Shown here one piece after another: positions 43,681 to 53,159 of a stretch of DNA of 64,000 nucleotides (position 1 is the stretch's first letter; the number at the start of each line of letters is the position of its first letter). The notes beneath the pieces are model-generated. The model was not told where the DNA came from. It saw nothing but the letters and a program-made list of their open reading frames with translations, and did no database searches. The translations under genes were made by a program, and so were the position numbers. Source of the stretch: an uncultured Blautia sp. (lineage in GTDB: Bacteria; Bacillota; Clostridia; Lachnospirales; Lachnospiraceae); NCBI RefSeq assembly GCF_947654165.1, contig NZ_CANTKB010000012.1:36174-100173 (forward strand), written 5' to 3'.

Positions 43681-45708
43681 ATGAAATATTTCAATCGGCT
43701 TGCTATGGGTACTTGTTATTATCCCGAACACTGGGATGAGTCTTTATGGTTGAATGACCTGCAGCGGATGCTGAAGGCGGGGATCGGCACGATTCGTATT
43801 GCGGAGTTTGCGTGGAATAAGTTTGAAAATGAAGAGGGTGTATTTACTTTCGATTTTTTTGACCGCTTTCTGGACGTGGTAGAACAGACGGACATGAAAG
43901 TCATTTTCTGTACTCCCACCGCGACTCCTCCTGCATGGCTGACTCAGAAATATCCGGAAGTATTACAGGCTGACCAGGATGGACATATTTTCTATCACGG
44001 CTGCAGACGTCATTATAATTATAATGCTCCGGTTTACCTTGAAAAGACCCGGATCATTGTGGAAGAACTGGCACAGCATTACGCGGATCGCAAATGTATC
44101 GTGGGATGGCAGATCGATAACGAGCTGAACTGTCAGATCGGAGAGTTTTTTTCCGAAGCGGACAGCGCGGCATTTCGCGTGTTCTTGAAAGAAAAATACG
44201 GGACCCTGAACAAATTGAACGAAGCGTGGGGAACCGTATTCTGGAATCAGACGTATACCGACTGGTCTCAGATTTATCTGCCGAGACATACGCCGCACAA
44301 TACATCGAATCCTCATTTAAAACTGGATTCCCTGCGGTTTTACTCAGAAAGCTGCATTTCTTACTGCAAACTGCACTACGACATCCTGAAAAAATACCTT
44401 CCGAAGAATGTATTCGTGACTACCCAGGGGCTGTTTCCGCATGTCAATTATAACAGGCTGCATGATGAAGCGTTGGACTTTTTGACCTATGACAGCTATC
44501 CTATGTTCGGATTATCCGATGAAGGAGGAAACCGTCTCAAAGACCGTAAATGGAGTATGCAACTGGCAAGGATCCGTGGGGTTGGAAATGAGTTCGGCAT
44601 TATGGAGCAGCAGTCCGGACCGGGCGGCTGGTATAACAGACAGCTTATGCCTACTCCGAAACCGGGACAGATTCGTCTGTGGACCTACCAGTCGGTTGCC
44701 AATGGAGCGGATTATATCAGCTATTTCCGTTGGAGGACCTGTACCTTCGGTACAGAAATCTACTGGCACGGCATTCTAAATTATGACAATCAGGATAACC
44801 GTAGACTGCAGGAGATTACAGATATTGGCAGGGAATTTGAAAAGCTCAGTGATCTGGCCGGAAAGACTTATCAGGCAAAAGTAGCGATCCTTTATGATTA
44901 TGATAATGAGTGGGATGGCGAGACAGACGTATGGCATGGCCCTCTGAGAAAGTATTCCAATGCGGGATTGTTTCAGGCTTTGCAGGAATCCCATGTTCCG
45001 TTCAATTATGTAACGGTATCGCCCAATCTGCGGGCGGCTGACCTGAAAGCGTATGAAGTAGTATTCGCACCGCATATGACGATCATGGATCCGGACCTGG
45101 CAGAATGTATGAAGGAATATGTGAAGGGCGGCGGAATCCTGATCGCCGGAGCAAGAACGGGATACAAAGACAGAAACGGCAGATGCCCGATGGATATTAT
45201 GCCGATTGGTATGACAGATTTGTTTGGTATGGAAATCCGGGATTTTACGGCTTTGAATGCCGAATCGCCTTATGCGTACGCGTCTTTGGGTGATAAAAAA
45301 TTGTATATGCCGGTTTTCCATGATTTGTTGACTCCGGTTGCCGATACCTGTGAGACTGTGGCAGTATATAGTGAAGACTTCTATAAGGGTACACCGGCTA
45401 TCGTGAAGAATCAGTATGGGAAAGGTCAGGCATGGTATTTCGGAGCGGCTTTCGACTGTGAGACTGTCAAAGAGCTTTTGAAGGCTCTCGGCGTGGAAAG
45501 CCTAATCAAAGATCTGGCAGAAGTACCGCCCTGCTGTGAAATTTCCATCCGTGAGGGTGATGGAAAAGCATATCTCTTTGTTTTGAATTACACCGGAGAT
45601 ACGGTGGAGCTTGAACTAAAAAAAGAGATGCGCAATGCATTGACAGATGAGAAGGAATCCGGTGCATATAAATTGGATGCATACGGAGTCCTGATTCTGG
45701 AAGTCTAA
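43681..45708 (+). CDS. Beta-galactosidase, glycoside hydrolase family 42
   Basis: 675 aa, usual GH42 length. N-terminal M-G-T-C-Y-Y-P-E-H-W-D, acid/base Glu in W-Q-I-D-N-E-L-N (about 147), nucleophile Glu in I-M-E-Q-Q-S-G-P (about 308), then trimerisation and small beta domains. No signal peptide, so it cleaves imported galacto-oligosaccharides or other beta-galactosides in the cytoplasm. AGGAGGT ribosome site. First gene of a six-gene operon with its own importer and two-component system; higher GC than flanking spacers points to acquisition as a block. Confidence 0.96.
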   Translation: MKYFNRLAMGTCYYPEHWDESLWLNDLQRMLKAGIGTIRIAEFAWNKFENEEGVFTFDFFDRFLDVVEQTDMKVIFCTPTATPPAWLTQKYPEVLQADQDGHIFYHGCRRHYNYNAPVYLEKTRIIVEELAQHYADRKCIVGWQIDNELNCQIGEFFSEADSAAFRVFLKEKYGTLNKLNEAWGTVFWNQTYTDWSQIYLPRHTPHNTSNPHLKLDSLRFYSESCISYCKLHYDILKKYLPKNVFVTTQGLFPHVNYNRLHDEALDFLTYDSYPMFGLSDEGGNRLKDRKWSMQLARIRGVGNEFGIMEQQSGPGGWYNRQLMPTPKPGQIRLWTYQSVANGADYISYFRWRTCTFGTEIYWHGILNYDNQDNRRLQEITDIGREFEKLSDLAGKTYQAKVAILYDYDNEWDGETDVWHGPLRKYSNAGLFQALQESHVPFNYVTVSPNLRAADLKAYEVVFAPHMTIMDPDLAECMKEYVKGGGILIAGARTGYKDRNGRCPMDIMPIGMTDLFGMEIRDFTALNAESPYAYASLGDKKLYMPVFHDLLTPVADTCETVAVYSEDFYKGTPAIVKNQYGKGQAWYFGAAFDCETVKELLKALGVESLIKDLAEVPPCCEISIREGDGKAYLFVLNYTGDTVELELKKEMRNALTDEKESGAYKLDAYGVLILEV

Positions 45709-45729
45709 AAGAGAAGGGAGAACAAAAAG

Positions 45730-47037
45730 ATGAAAAGAAAAGTAGCATTAGCATTAACAAGTGTAATGGTATTGTCCATAGTTGGCGGCTGTAGTTCCAG
45801 TGACGGAGGTTCCAAAGGCGGATCCGGTGATTCCGGCGATAAAGTAGTCATGAACATGACAACTTTAAATGGCGGTACCAACGATGTGTTTGCTGAGGCT
45901 CTTCAGAAGGAAATAGACAAATTCAATGCTGACAATGAATACAATGTGGAAATTCAGCTGGAGTGCTATTCCAATGATAACTATAAGACAAAACTGACGA
46001 CACTGATGGCTTCCAATTCCCAGCCGGATATCTTCTATACCTGGGAGGCGGGATATCTGCAGCCCTTTGTGGAAGGCGGTAAAGTATATCCGGTAGGTGA
46101 CATTTTAAATGAGGATGAAGAGTGGAACAGCGTATTTCCTGACAAAAGCGTATTCGGACCTCTAACCTACGATGATAAGATTTATGCGATTCCCAATGCC
46201 AGACAGATTTGTGTGGTGGCTTATAATAAGGACTTGCTGGATGAGGCCGGTGCTGCCGTACCGACTACGTATCAGGAATTTCTGGATACCTGCCAGAAAC
46301 TGACCGATGCGGGAATCCAGGCATTCTGCTGCCCATGCGGTGAGGCATGGTATGGCGGAATGCTCCTGCAGCAGATGTGCAACGTCATCGGCGGCGCTGA
46401 TTTCTATGATTATATGGTCAGTGATGAAGTGGAATGGAACAACGAGACCTTCGTGGAAGCCGGCGAAATGCTGAAGGAAATGAACGACAAGGGCTACCTG
46501 ATGAAAGGTTCTCTGGGAATGGATCCCAGTGAAGGATTCGAGCGTTTCAATAATAAAGATGTGGCTATGATACCGATGATCACTTCCGGCGTAAATAAGT
46601 TAATCGCTGACTCGGTTGATCCTGACCAGATTGATTTCTTCATCCTTCCGACCGATGATCCCGCAAATGCAGGTGTAAATGTCGGTTCCATCGGATTGAC
46701 CTACGCAATCAGCAGCCAGGCGGAGAATCCGGAAGCTGCCGCGGCGTTCCTCAAGCAGCTTTCCCTTAGCCTGGATTACCAGCAGGATCTGACGGACAAC
46801 AGCCAGGTATCCGTAACCAATCTGGAAGTAAATACCGACAGTCTGGATCCTATGACGCTGCGCGCCCGTGAAAGATTTGACGAGATGACTCTGTATACTC
46901 CGTGGCTTGACCGTATCTATGGAGCAGGTGAAGGCGGAGAATTTAACAATGCGTCCGTAGCGATCCTTGGAGGAACCTCTCCCCAGGAAGCAATGGATAA
47001 CTTGCAGCAGTTTGCCATTGACAACGCGAAAAACTAA
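45730..47037 (+). CDS. Sugar ABC transporter substrate-binding lipoprotein
   Basis: 435 aa family 1 solute-binding protein. Lipoprotein signal with lipobox S-I-V-G-G-C (Cys21), then a Ser/Gly-rich linker. N-terminal domain begins V-V-M-N-M-T-T-L-N-G-G; P-D-I-F-Y-T-W-E-A-G and G-K-V-Y-P-V-G are family landmarks. Aromatic and acidic residues in the cleft suit oligosaccharide binding. Presumably binds the beta-galactoside cleaved by the adjacent GH42 enzyme (inference from operon). Confidence 0.93.
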   Translation: MKRKVALALTSVMVLSIVGGCSSSDGGSKGGSGDSGDKVVMNMTTLNGGTNDVFAEALQKEIDKFNADNEYNVEIQLECYSNDNYKTKLTTLMASNSQPDIFYTWEAGYLQPFVEGGKVYPVGDILNEDEEWNSVFPDKSVFGPLTYDDKIYAIPNARQICVVAYNKDLLDEAGAAVPTTYQEFLDTCQKLTDAGIQAFCCPCGEAWYGGMLLQQMCNVIGGADFYDYMVSDEVEWNNETFVEAGEMLKEMNDKGYLMKGSLGMDPSEGFERFNNKDVAMIPMITSGVNKLIADSVDPDQIDFFILPTDDPANAGVNVGSIGLTYAISSQAENPEAAAAFLKQLSLSLDYQQDLTDNSQVSVTNLEVNTDSLDPMTLRARERFDEMTLYTPWLDRIYGAGEGGEFNNASVAILGGTSPQEAMDNLQQFAIDNAKN

Positions 47038-47052
47038 TGGGTAACGTATGGA

Positions 47053-47078
47053 ATAGTGCTGCTTTCGGGCAGCGCTAT
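47053..47078 (+). other. Intra-operon hairpin between binding protein and permeases
   Basis: ATAGTGCTGC pairs with GCAGCGCTAT around a 6-nt loop, followed by CTTTT only. Placed like the hairpin after the first binding-protein gene in this window; likely a processing or partial-termination signal that keeps binding protein in excess (inference). Confidence 0.65.
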
Positions 47079-47099
47079 CTTTTGTAGAGGAGATTGCGT

Positions 47100-47981
47100 A
47101 TGAATAAAGTACTGAGTAATAAAAAGACCGTGGCAATCTTTATTTTGCCGTCACTGATTCTGTTTGCGGTATTTGTCCTGATTCCCATTATATATAATGT
47201 ATATATCAGTCTGTTTCAGACTGATCTGATGGGAACGAAAAACTTTGTCGGACTTCGCAATTACATGAATCTGTTTAACGATCAATTCTTTTTGAAAGCA
47301 TTAAAAAATAACGCCATGCTGGTTGTAGGCTCGTTGATCGCCCATCTGCCTCTGGCGCTGGTGTTCGGAAATTTCATTTTTACGAAAATCAGGGGAAGTA
47401 AATTTTTCCAGTCCGCTTTTTTCCTTCCCTCGGTTATCTGCGGAGCAGGCGTCGGTATTATGTTCAAGATGATTTATAACTCCGAATTCGGTCTCGTAAA
47501 CGCCTTATTGGATCTGTTACATATGCCTCAGTTTAAACATTCATGGCTTAATGAGGAACAAACGGTTATGTTTGCTATGATCCTGGTGGTTATGTGGAAA
47601 TTCGTGGGGTATCATATGGTCATTCAGTTGGCTGCTATGCGCTCCATTCCGGGAGAATTGTACGAATCGGCCCGTATTGACGGCGCGACCATGTGGCAGC
47701 AGTTTACGAAGATCACCCTGCCGCTGATCAAACACGTGATCCGTATTGACGTAGTTTTGATCATCACCGGTTCCCTGAAATATTTCGATCTGATCTGGTC
47801 CATGACCAAAGGAGGACCGAACCATGCCAGCGAGGTTATGGCAACCTATATGTATTATCAGGGCTTCCGTACGCTGAAGTTTGGCTATGCCAGTGCCATC
47901 GGTGTTGTACTTCTCATTTTGTGTACGGCAGTTATCTGGTTGGTAAATCGTCTGATTCGTGTTGAGAAAATGGAATACTAG
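47100..47981 (+). CDS. Sugar ABC transporter permease, MalF/LacF type
   Basis: 293 aa from the ATG at 47100 (GAGGAG upstream; the in-frame TTG at 47094 is not needed). Six predicted helices; EAA coupling loop E-S-A-R-I-D-G-A-T-M-W-Q-Q-F near 190-203. The first helix I-F-I-L-P-S-L-I-L-F-A-V-F and Y-I-S-L-F-Q-T-D are typical of CUT1 permeases. Dimerises with the next gene product; the ATPase is not encoded here, so a shared MsmK-type ATPase elsewhere must energise it. Confidence 0.93.
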   Translation: MNKVLSNKKTVAIFILPSLILFAVFVLIPIIYNVYISLFQTDLMGTKNFVGLRNYMNLFNDQFFLKALKNNAMLVVGSLIAHLPLALVFGNFIFTKIRGSKFFQSAFFLPSVICGAGVGIMFKMIYNSEFGLVNALLDLLHMPQFKHSWLNEEQTVMFAMILVVMWKFVGYHMVIQLAAMRSIPGELYESARIDGATMWQQFTKITLPLIKHVIRIDVVLIITGSLKYFDLIWSMTKGGPNHASEVMATYMYYQGFRTLKFGYASAIGVVLLILCTAVIWLVNRLIRVEKMEY

Positions 47982-47992
47982 GAGGTGGAGAG

Positions 47993-48823
47993 ATGACAGT
48001 ACAAAGAAGAATCTTACGGGGAACTGCCTTTTTGTTAATGGCCGTCTTCGCTGTGATGTGTCTGTATCCGTTGGTCTGGCTGATTCTTGGTTCCTTTAAA
48101 AGTAATCAGGAACTGTATACGAATACGTGGGGGCTTCCTGAATCTCTGGGGCTTGTAAATTATATCAACGCAATATCTAAAGCGGATATTGTTCACAGCT
48201 ACATCAGTTCTGTAGTGATCACGGTCGCGGCCGTATTTATTACCGTATTTTTGGGGGCAATGGTTTCTTATGGGATTTCCCGATTACATTTTAAACTCTG
48301 TAAGCCGGTAAACACTCTCTTTGCCATGGGTATGAGTATTCCGGCTTATGCAGCCATTGTGCCGATGTTTTCCATGTTTAATCGGATGCACCTTCTGGAT
48401 TCCTGGATTTCCGTTATTATTGCTCATACGGTGTTTGCGTTTCCGATTACCATTTATATTCTTACGGGATTTTTTTCCACGATTCCGAAAGAATTAGAAG
48501 AAGCTTTCACGGTAGACGGCTGTACAATTTTGAAAGGATATTATAAAATAATATTGCCGATTGCGAAGCCTTCGATTGCGACGGTCTCGGTAATTAACTT
48601 TATCACTATATGGAACGATCTTTTGTTCCCGCAGATTTTCCTTACTTCAATGAATAAGATGCCGCTTCCGGTTATTCTGACCCAGTTTGCGGATATGGAT
48701 TCTACGGATTATGCCGGTATGCTGGCAGCAGTCGTTATGACAGTTATTCCTACGATTGTGGTATATCTGATTCTTCATGATAAAGTAATGGAAGGTATGA
48801 CAGCGGGCGCTGTGAAAGGATAA
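47993..48823 (+). CDS. Sugar ABC transporter permease, MalG/LacG type
   Basis: 276 aa CUT1 permease with six helices: N-terminal L-Y-P-L-V-W-L-I-L-G-S-F-K, coupling loop E-E-A-F-T-V-D-G-C-T near 166-175, and W-N-D-L-L-F-P near the penultimate helix. Starts 11 nt after its partner with GGAGGTGG. Part of the galactoside importer. Confidence 0.93.
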   Translation: MTVQRRILRGTAFLLMAVFAVMCLYPLVWLILGSFKSNQELYTNTWGLPESLGLVNYINAISKADIVHSYISSVVITVAAVFITVFLGAMVSYGISRLHFKLCKPVNTLFAMGMSIPAYAAIVPMFSMFNRMHLLDSWISVIIAHTVFAFPITIYILTGFFSTIPKELEEAFTVDGCTILKGYYKIILPIAKPSIATVSVINFITIWNDLLFPQIFLTSMNKMPLPVILTQFADMDSTDYAGMLAAVVMTVIPTIVVYLILHDKVMEGMTAGAVKG

Positions 48824-48830
48824 TGGATTT

Positions 48831-49631
48831 ATGGATACCTACAAGCTTCTGATTGCTGATGATGAACCATTGATCCGTCGGGGGATCTCTTCTCTTGACT
48901 GGGGGAAGATCGGGATTACCGTGTGCGCGGTAGCCAATAACGGGAAAGAAGCCATTGATTTGGCTTCTTTGTATATCCCGGATCTGGTGCTGGCCGATAT
49001 CCGTATGCCTATCGTGGATGGGCTTGATATGGCGGAACGGATTTTGGCTCAGAATAAAAAATGCAAAATTATCTTTTTGAGTGGCTATGAAGATTTTGCC
49101 TATGCAAAACGCGCATTACACATGGGCGCGTTTGATTATATTTTGAAACCGGCATCTCCCGAAGAAATTCTGGAGACATGCCGCAGGGCAACGCTTCAGA
49201 TTCGTCAGGAAGTGGGGGCTTGTCAACTGCCATCAGTCCATATGGCAGTTCTGGAAAGAGAGGCCGGCGAAATGCGGGAGAAAGAGCCGGACAGCGAGGG
49301 GAAGATCAATGTGCGGGAGATCAACCGTTTTATTGAGCAGCATTATGCGGAAAATTTATCCTTAAACACACTCTCCCGAACCTTTAATTTCAATGCGGTT
49401 TATATCAACCGGATGCTGAAAAAAGAGACAGGCTTTACGTTTCTGGAGATATTGACCAATAAACGGATGTCGGAGGCTGTCCGCTTTCTGGAGGAAACCG
49501 ACTGGAAGCTGGGTAAGATTGCCGAGACCGTGGGAGTTCCCGACCAGCGGTATTTCAGCACGATGTTTAAGAAATATTACGGATGTTCGCCGAAGCAGTA
49601 CCGGCAGAAAATGAAGAGGGAAAACGTATGA
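48831..49631 (+). CDS. Response regulator, AraC-type DNA-binding (YesN-like)
   Basis: 266 aa. Receiver domain with acidic pocket D-D-E-P near 11-14, phospho-acceptor Asp in V-L-A-D-I-R-M-P (about 56) and Lys in I-L-K-P-A-S. After a linker, two AraC helix-turn-helix motifs: L-S-L-N-T-L-S-R-T-F and K-I-A-E-T-V-G-V-P with Y-F-S-T-M-F-K-K. Expected to activate the operon when phosphorylated by the kinase encoded next, with which it overlaps (ATGA). Confidence 0.93.
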   Translation: MDTYKLLIADDEPLIRRGISSLDWGKIGITVCAVANNGKEAIDLASLYIPDLVLADIRMPIVDGLDMAERILAQNKKCKIIFLSGYEDFAYAKRALHMGAFDYILKPASPEEILETCRRATLQIRQEVGACQLPSVHMAVLEREAGEMREKEPDSEGKINVREINRFIEQHYAENLSLNTLSRTFNFNAVYINRMLKKETGFTFLEILTNKRMSEAVRFLEETDWKLGKIAETVGVPDQRYFSTMFKKYYGCSPKQYRQKMKRENV

Positions 49632-51391
49632 GCAGAATCCACAAGCGGAAGTTTCGGGGAAAACTAAAATATAAATATCTGGCTGCATTTATCGGTGTCA
49701 GCCTGTTTCTGACGCTGATGCTGACCTTTTCCTATTACTGGTATTTCAACCGGATATATGAGCAGCAGACCCAGGAATATATCCGTAATATGGGACGGGA
49801 ATCCGTCGGCAGTCTGGAACTGACCATGAAACAGATCAATACGGTCATTTTGAGCATTCAGTCGGAGGATACGATCCAGGATTTTCTTTATGGTGTGGAC
49901 CACCATCAGTATACGATAGCGGAACAGGCCAGAATGCAAAACATCGTGCGCGATACGGTTTATGCCAATATTCTCTGGACGGATTCCATTACGAATGTTT
50001 ATCTGGAATCGGACCGCGGGTATTCGGAGGTCTGGGAAAAATCCGGCGGCGGCGTCATCTGGAACAGGGATCGCCGCCAGTTCATTTATGACGGCGGCGG
50101 CAGGGCCGTCTGGCTGGGGCTGGATGATTCCGGCCGTTTCATGCAGGTGGGCGCACAGATCAACAGCAAAAAGGATATGAGTGTTCTGGGCTTTTTGATG
50201 CTGCAGATACCGGCCAATGATTTTCGCAGCCATGTGGAAAATATGTCCTTTACCCGTGACGGCAAGAGTCTGATCGTGGACAGCCGCATGAATGTCATCG
50301 TAAGCACCGGTGACGAGGTGATCCGGGCTTCTGGGAAACTGAAGGATCTGATTTCCAATGATATGACGGGGAGTGATCTGCTGCGGACGAATGTCGCCGG
50401 AATCGACAGCTATGTGTATATTGAGAAAATGAACTCCGCTGACTGGTACATGGTTTCTCTGATTCCGCGGATAAGCTATCTGGGTGTGCTTCACGATCTT
50501 CGGGTGGTGCTCGGTGTGTTCTGTGTGCTGGTGCTCTTTGGAATTTCTCTTTTGCTCTTTTATATTGTCTCCCGGTTCACGGAGAGTATTGAGGATCTGC
50601 AGGAGGCCATGCGGCGTTTCGGAGAGGGCGATTTCAATGTGATCTGTGCCGTGCGCACCAATGATGAGATCGGAGAGCTGTCCCAGCATTTCAATATGAT
50701 GGTTTATAATATTAATGATCTGGTGGATCGTGTCTACAATGCCAATATGCTGCGGCAGAAGGCGGAACTGGAATCGCTGCGGATGCAGATCAATCCCCAT
50801 TTCCTTTATAATACCCTGGATATGGTGGCCTGGATTTCACGGGATAAGGGAGTGGCAGAGGGGGCAGATATAGCCGTGGCTATGAGCCAAATGATGCGCT
50901 ATACGATCAAAGGCCCGGCTATGACCAATCTGGGGGCAGAGCTGGAACATATCCGCCATTATCTGACGATCCAGAAATTGCGCTATGGTGACCGGATTAC
51001 GTTCATTGTACAGTCGCCGGAGGATTTGATGGAATTTCGGCTGCCTAAGCTGGTGATTCAGCCGTTGGTAGAAAATGCCATTATCCACGGAGTGGAAAAC
51101 ATCGAACAGGGTATTGTGGTTCTGAATGTTCAGAAGATGAAGGACCGGGTACGGATTTGCGTCAGCGATAATGGGGTAGGAATGGAACAGAGCAAAATCG
51201 ATGAAATCCTTGGGGAGGATGAAGAACTGATTATGGAAGCCCAGGACTCCATCGGTCTCAGGAATGTGAACCGCCGCCTGAAGATTCGCTACGGCGAGTC
51301 CCATGGGCTGGTTATTGAGAGTGTACCCGGCGGCGGCACCCGCATCTGCGTATGGATTCCCATGACAGAGAATGCGGAAGATAACAGTTGA
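49628..51391 (+). CDS. Sensor histidine kinase, YesM/LytS type
   Basis: 587 aa from the ATG at 49628. Two membrane helices (about 18-38 and 292-315) flank an extracellular sensor domain of about 250 residues, probably a Cache fold; a HAMP segment follows. The His_kinase domain has the phospho-acceptor His in Q-I-N-P-H-F-L-Y-N-T-L (about 390), and the ATPase has N-A-I-I-H-G and D-N-G-V-G-M. Likely senses the substrate or loaded binding protein outside the cell. Local GC is the highest in the operon (many GGC/CGG codons), unlike the resident genes. Confidence 0.94.
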   Translation: MSRIHKRKFRGKLKYKYLAAFIGVSLFLTLMLTFSYYWYFNRIYEQQTQEYIRNMGRESVGSLELTMKQINTVILSIQSEDTIQDFLYGVDHHQYTIAEQARMQNIVRDTVYANILWTDSITNVYLESDRGYSEVWEKSGGGVIWNRDRRQFIYDGGGRAVWLGLDDSGRFMQVGAQINSKKDMSVLGFLMLQIPANDFRSHVENMSFTRDGKSLIVDSRMNVIVSTGDEVIRASGKLKDLISNDMTGSDLLRTNVAGIDSYVYIEKMNSADWYMVSLIPRISYLGVLHDLRVVLGVFCVLVLFGISLLLFYIVSRFTESIEDLQEAMRRFGEGDFNVICAVRTNDEIGELSQHFNMMVYNINDLVDRVYNANMLRQKAELESLRMQINPHFLYNTLDMVAWISRDKGVAEGADIAVAMSQMMRYTIKGPAMTNLGAELEHIRHYLTIQKLRYGDRITFIVQSPEDLMEFRLPKLVIQPLVENAIIHGVENIEQGIVVLNVQKMKDRVRICVSDNGVGMEQSKIDEILGEDEELIMEAQDSIGLRNVNRRLKIRYGESHGLVIESVPGGGTRICVWIPMTENAEDNS

Positions 51392-51415
51392 TTTTCTGTG
51401 GCATTTTGCGTATAA

Positions 51416-51514
51416 ATTAGAGACAAGGTGGATTGTGTGCTTTTTTATGGAAATAGAATAAGAAAAACTGCCGGAAGTCATATAACGGATTAAATTTTAT
51501 GAGGTTAAAACTAA
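51416..51514 (+). repeat. 100-bp direct repeat, right copy
   Basis: Matches 42698-42797 along its whole length in the same orientation. It starts 24 nt after the kinase stop codon; its end forms the first codons of the symporter remnant at 51499. Confidence 0.85.
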
Positions 51515-51771
51515 TAGGATATCTTGGGTTTGGCCTCTTTGAGTCTACCCCCCTTTTGAGGATCATCTTTATTGCTTTTAGAGGTATTGGCACCGTTAGT
51601 ATGGAAAATGCAGGTGTCTCCGCCTCGCAGAAGATTGATATGGGACTTGGCACAGCTATTTTCGGATGGATATTGTCAGGCTCTGAATTTGACGGCGCAC
51701 AAGATGTCCAAGGAATCGTGCAGACACAATCCAATTCGTATATAATTGAAATCTACTGGCACTTACAATGA
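51499..51771 (+). pseudogene. GPH-family sugar:cation symporter remnant
   Basis: A 90-codon frame in which I-I-F-I-A-F-R-G-I-G-T and M-G-L-G-T-A-I-F-G-W-I-L-S-G-S match the cytoplasmic loop and late helix of melibiose/lactose-type symporters (typical G-L-G-T-A-L-I-G-W-I-L-G). Most of the roughly 450-residue protein, including segments between those motifs, is deleted. Confidence 0.55.
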
Positions 51772-51999
51772 TTGTTTTCGTAATGTTTTCATGTTCTTTC
51801 ATTTAGAGAGTGATCTGAAAACAATGGAGGCTGAAAAGGCGGCGGAATAATTGTACTAAAAAGTAAGCAATGTCTGAAATACGTTATAGAAGGTTATGGC
51901 CGAGTAAGTAGAGGAAGCAGGTGTGTAAAAATTTTATAAAATCATTTTGCGTACACGAAAGTAAATGACAATTCTGTACAATATAGAATAGATAAAATT

Positions 52000-52050
52000 A
52001 AGGCGGCTTTTTCTGATATGCTTTATAAGCAAGAAATTGCAGCCTTTTTG
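52000..52050 (+). terminator. Terminator-like hairpin
   Basis: AAGGCGGC and GCAGCCTTTTTG form the base of a stem with a long loop, followed by T residues. It may have ended the lost symporter transcript. Confidence 0.4.
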
Positions 52051-52239
52051 TCCTTGTGAGGGAAAAATCATGTCTATTTTAGTTTTGGAATCTATAAGGG
52101 GTGTATATACATCATTGATATTATTATTGAAATAGAATAATTTTAAGTGAAAAAAGATTTATCTAAAAAAGGATAGGATACGCTTTTTAAGTTTTTTGAC
52201 ATTTGGGTGATTATGATATTTTTGCAACTTAATCTATCA

Positions 52240-52280
52240 GGGGTTAATTCCCCGCAGCTTTGCTGCGAGGAAGTTTATTA
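52240..52280. repeat. GGGGTTAATTCCCCGC ... GAGGAAGTTTAT hairpin element, copy 2
   Basis: CCCCGCAGC pairs with GCTGCGAGG around TTT; GGGGTTAATTCCCC is itself a perfect palindrome. Flanks agree with copy 1 at 42276-42356, whose hairpin core is different. Confidence 0.45.
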
Positions 52281-52597
52281 TGCTAGATCATAATGGTTTG
52301 TAAAAATTATGGAAGTATGTAAATGCCCAAAGCATAGAAGGAATCTTATAAAGGCATACCTGTCCTCTTTTTAGCTTTTACCTATGAGGAATCTGATTAT
52401 TGTAATGGTAAAAATCTAACATAATTAAATAAAAGACCATATTATGCGGAGATTTAAATTCAATAATTATGGATAGTGGTGTAATTCTGGTGCAGGTCAG
52501 GCTGAACTATTATTGCTATGCCAAAATTCAACTGGAGAGCTCGTCTGCCTCCACACTTCGATTTGATTTTAAAAATTTCAGATCGGAGGAAAGAATA

Positions 52598-53023
52598 ATG
52601 GCTTACAATAAAGCAAGAGAGGAACGTAAATGGAAGCAATGGAAGGAACAAGAAGAAAAAATACTCCGAACCCTGGGAATGGATGAAAAATCTATCCAGA
52701 AATTGAGAGAGTTTGACTGGAAAGATTTTAAGGCTGAAAGATGTTATCAGGATCATTGGGCGTCATTTCCAGAAAATCAGGATTGGGAAAGTCAGGTATT
52801 AGATGAACAGGAAATCAATAATATTCCTTTACTATTGGATTCCATTGATGACGAGCATCTTTTACATATCCTGCGGGATACAGACCGAAGTACTCTGCAG
52901 ATATTATTGATGAGGATAATGGGATTTTCAGTAACAGAGACCGCAGAGGAATTGGGAATTACTGAACACGCTATTCATTGCAGGATTAATAAACTAAAAA
53001 TAAAAATTATAAAATTTTCATAA
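52598..53023 (+). CDS. Mobile-element sigma-70-like factor (region 4)
   Basis: 141 aa from the ATG at 52598 (CGGAGG at 52584-52589); a longer frame upstream lacks a ribosome site. Basic, charged N-terminus (K-A-R-E-E-R-K-W-K-Q-W-K) and a C-terminal helix-turn-helix typical of sigma region 4: V-T-E-T-A-E-E-L-G-I-T-E-H-A-I-H-C-R-I-N-K-L. No region 2 is evident. Such proteins are common in Tn916-like and other clostridial elements, where they drive element promoters. Confidence 0.8.
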   Translation: MAYNKAREERKWKQWKEQEEKILRTLGMDEKSIQKLREFDWKDFKAERCYQDHWASFPENQDWESQVLDEQEINNIPLLLDSIDDEHLLHILRDTDRSTLQILLMRIMGFSVTETAEELGITEHAIHCRINKLKIKIIKFS

Positions 53024-53159
53024 AGTGAGAGAGAAAAAGGGGGTTCCCAACGGCTATATAGTAGAAGGGTAAATCTCTTCGGCCGCACTTTGACAACTTT
53101 ATACCAGCATTACAGGTACGTTCCCGTGAGTTGTAGCGTGACAAGATAAGCGCCAGGAC

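Larger units (their letters stand above)
51772..52597. other. AT-rich spacer without intact genes
   Basis: No supported coding sequence. Contains a terminator-like stem (52000-52050) and the second GGGGTTAATTCCCCGC hairpin (52240-52280). Probably decayed element DNA. Confidence 0.6.

Noticed and set aside
49664..50800. 378-codon minus-strand frame opposite the sensor kinase gene
   Set aside because: Antisense shadow in GC-rich coding sequence; rich in His/Ile/Gln with no recognisable domain.
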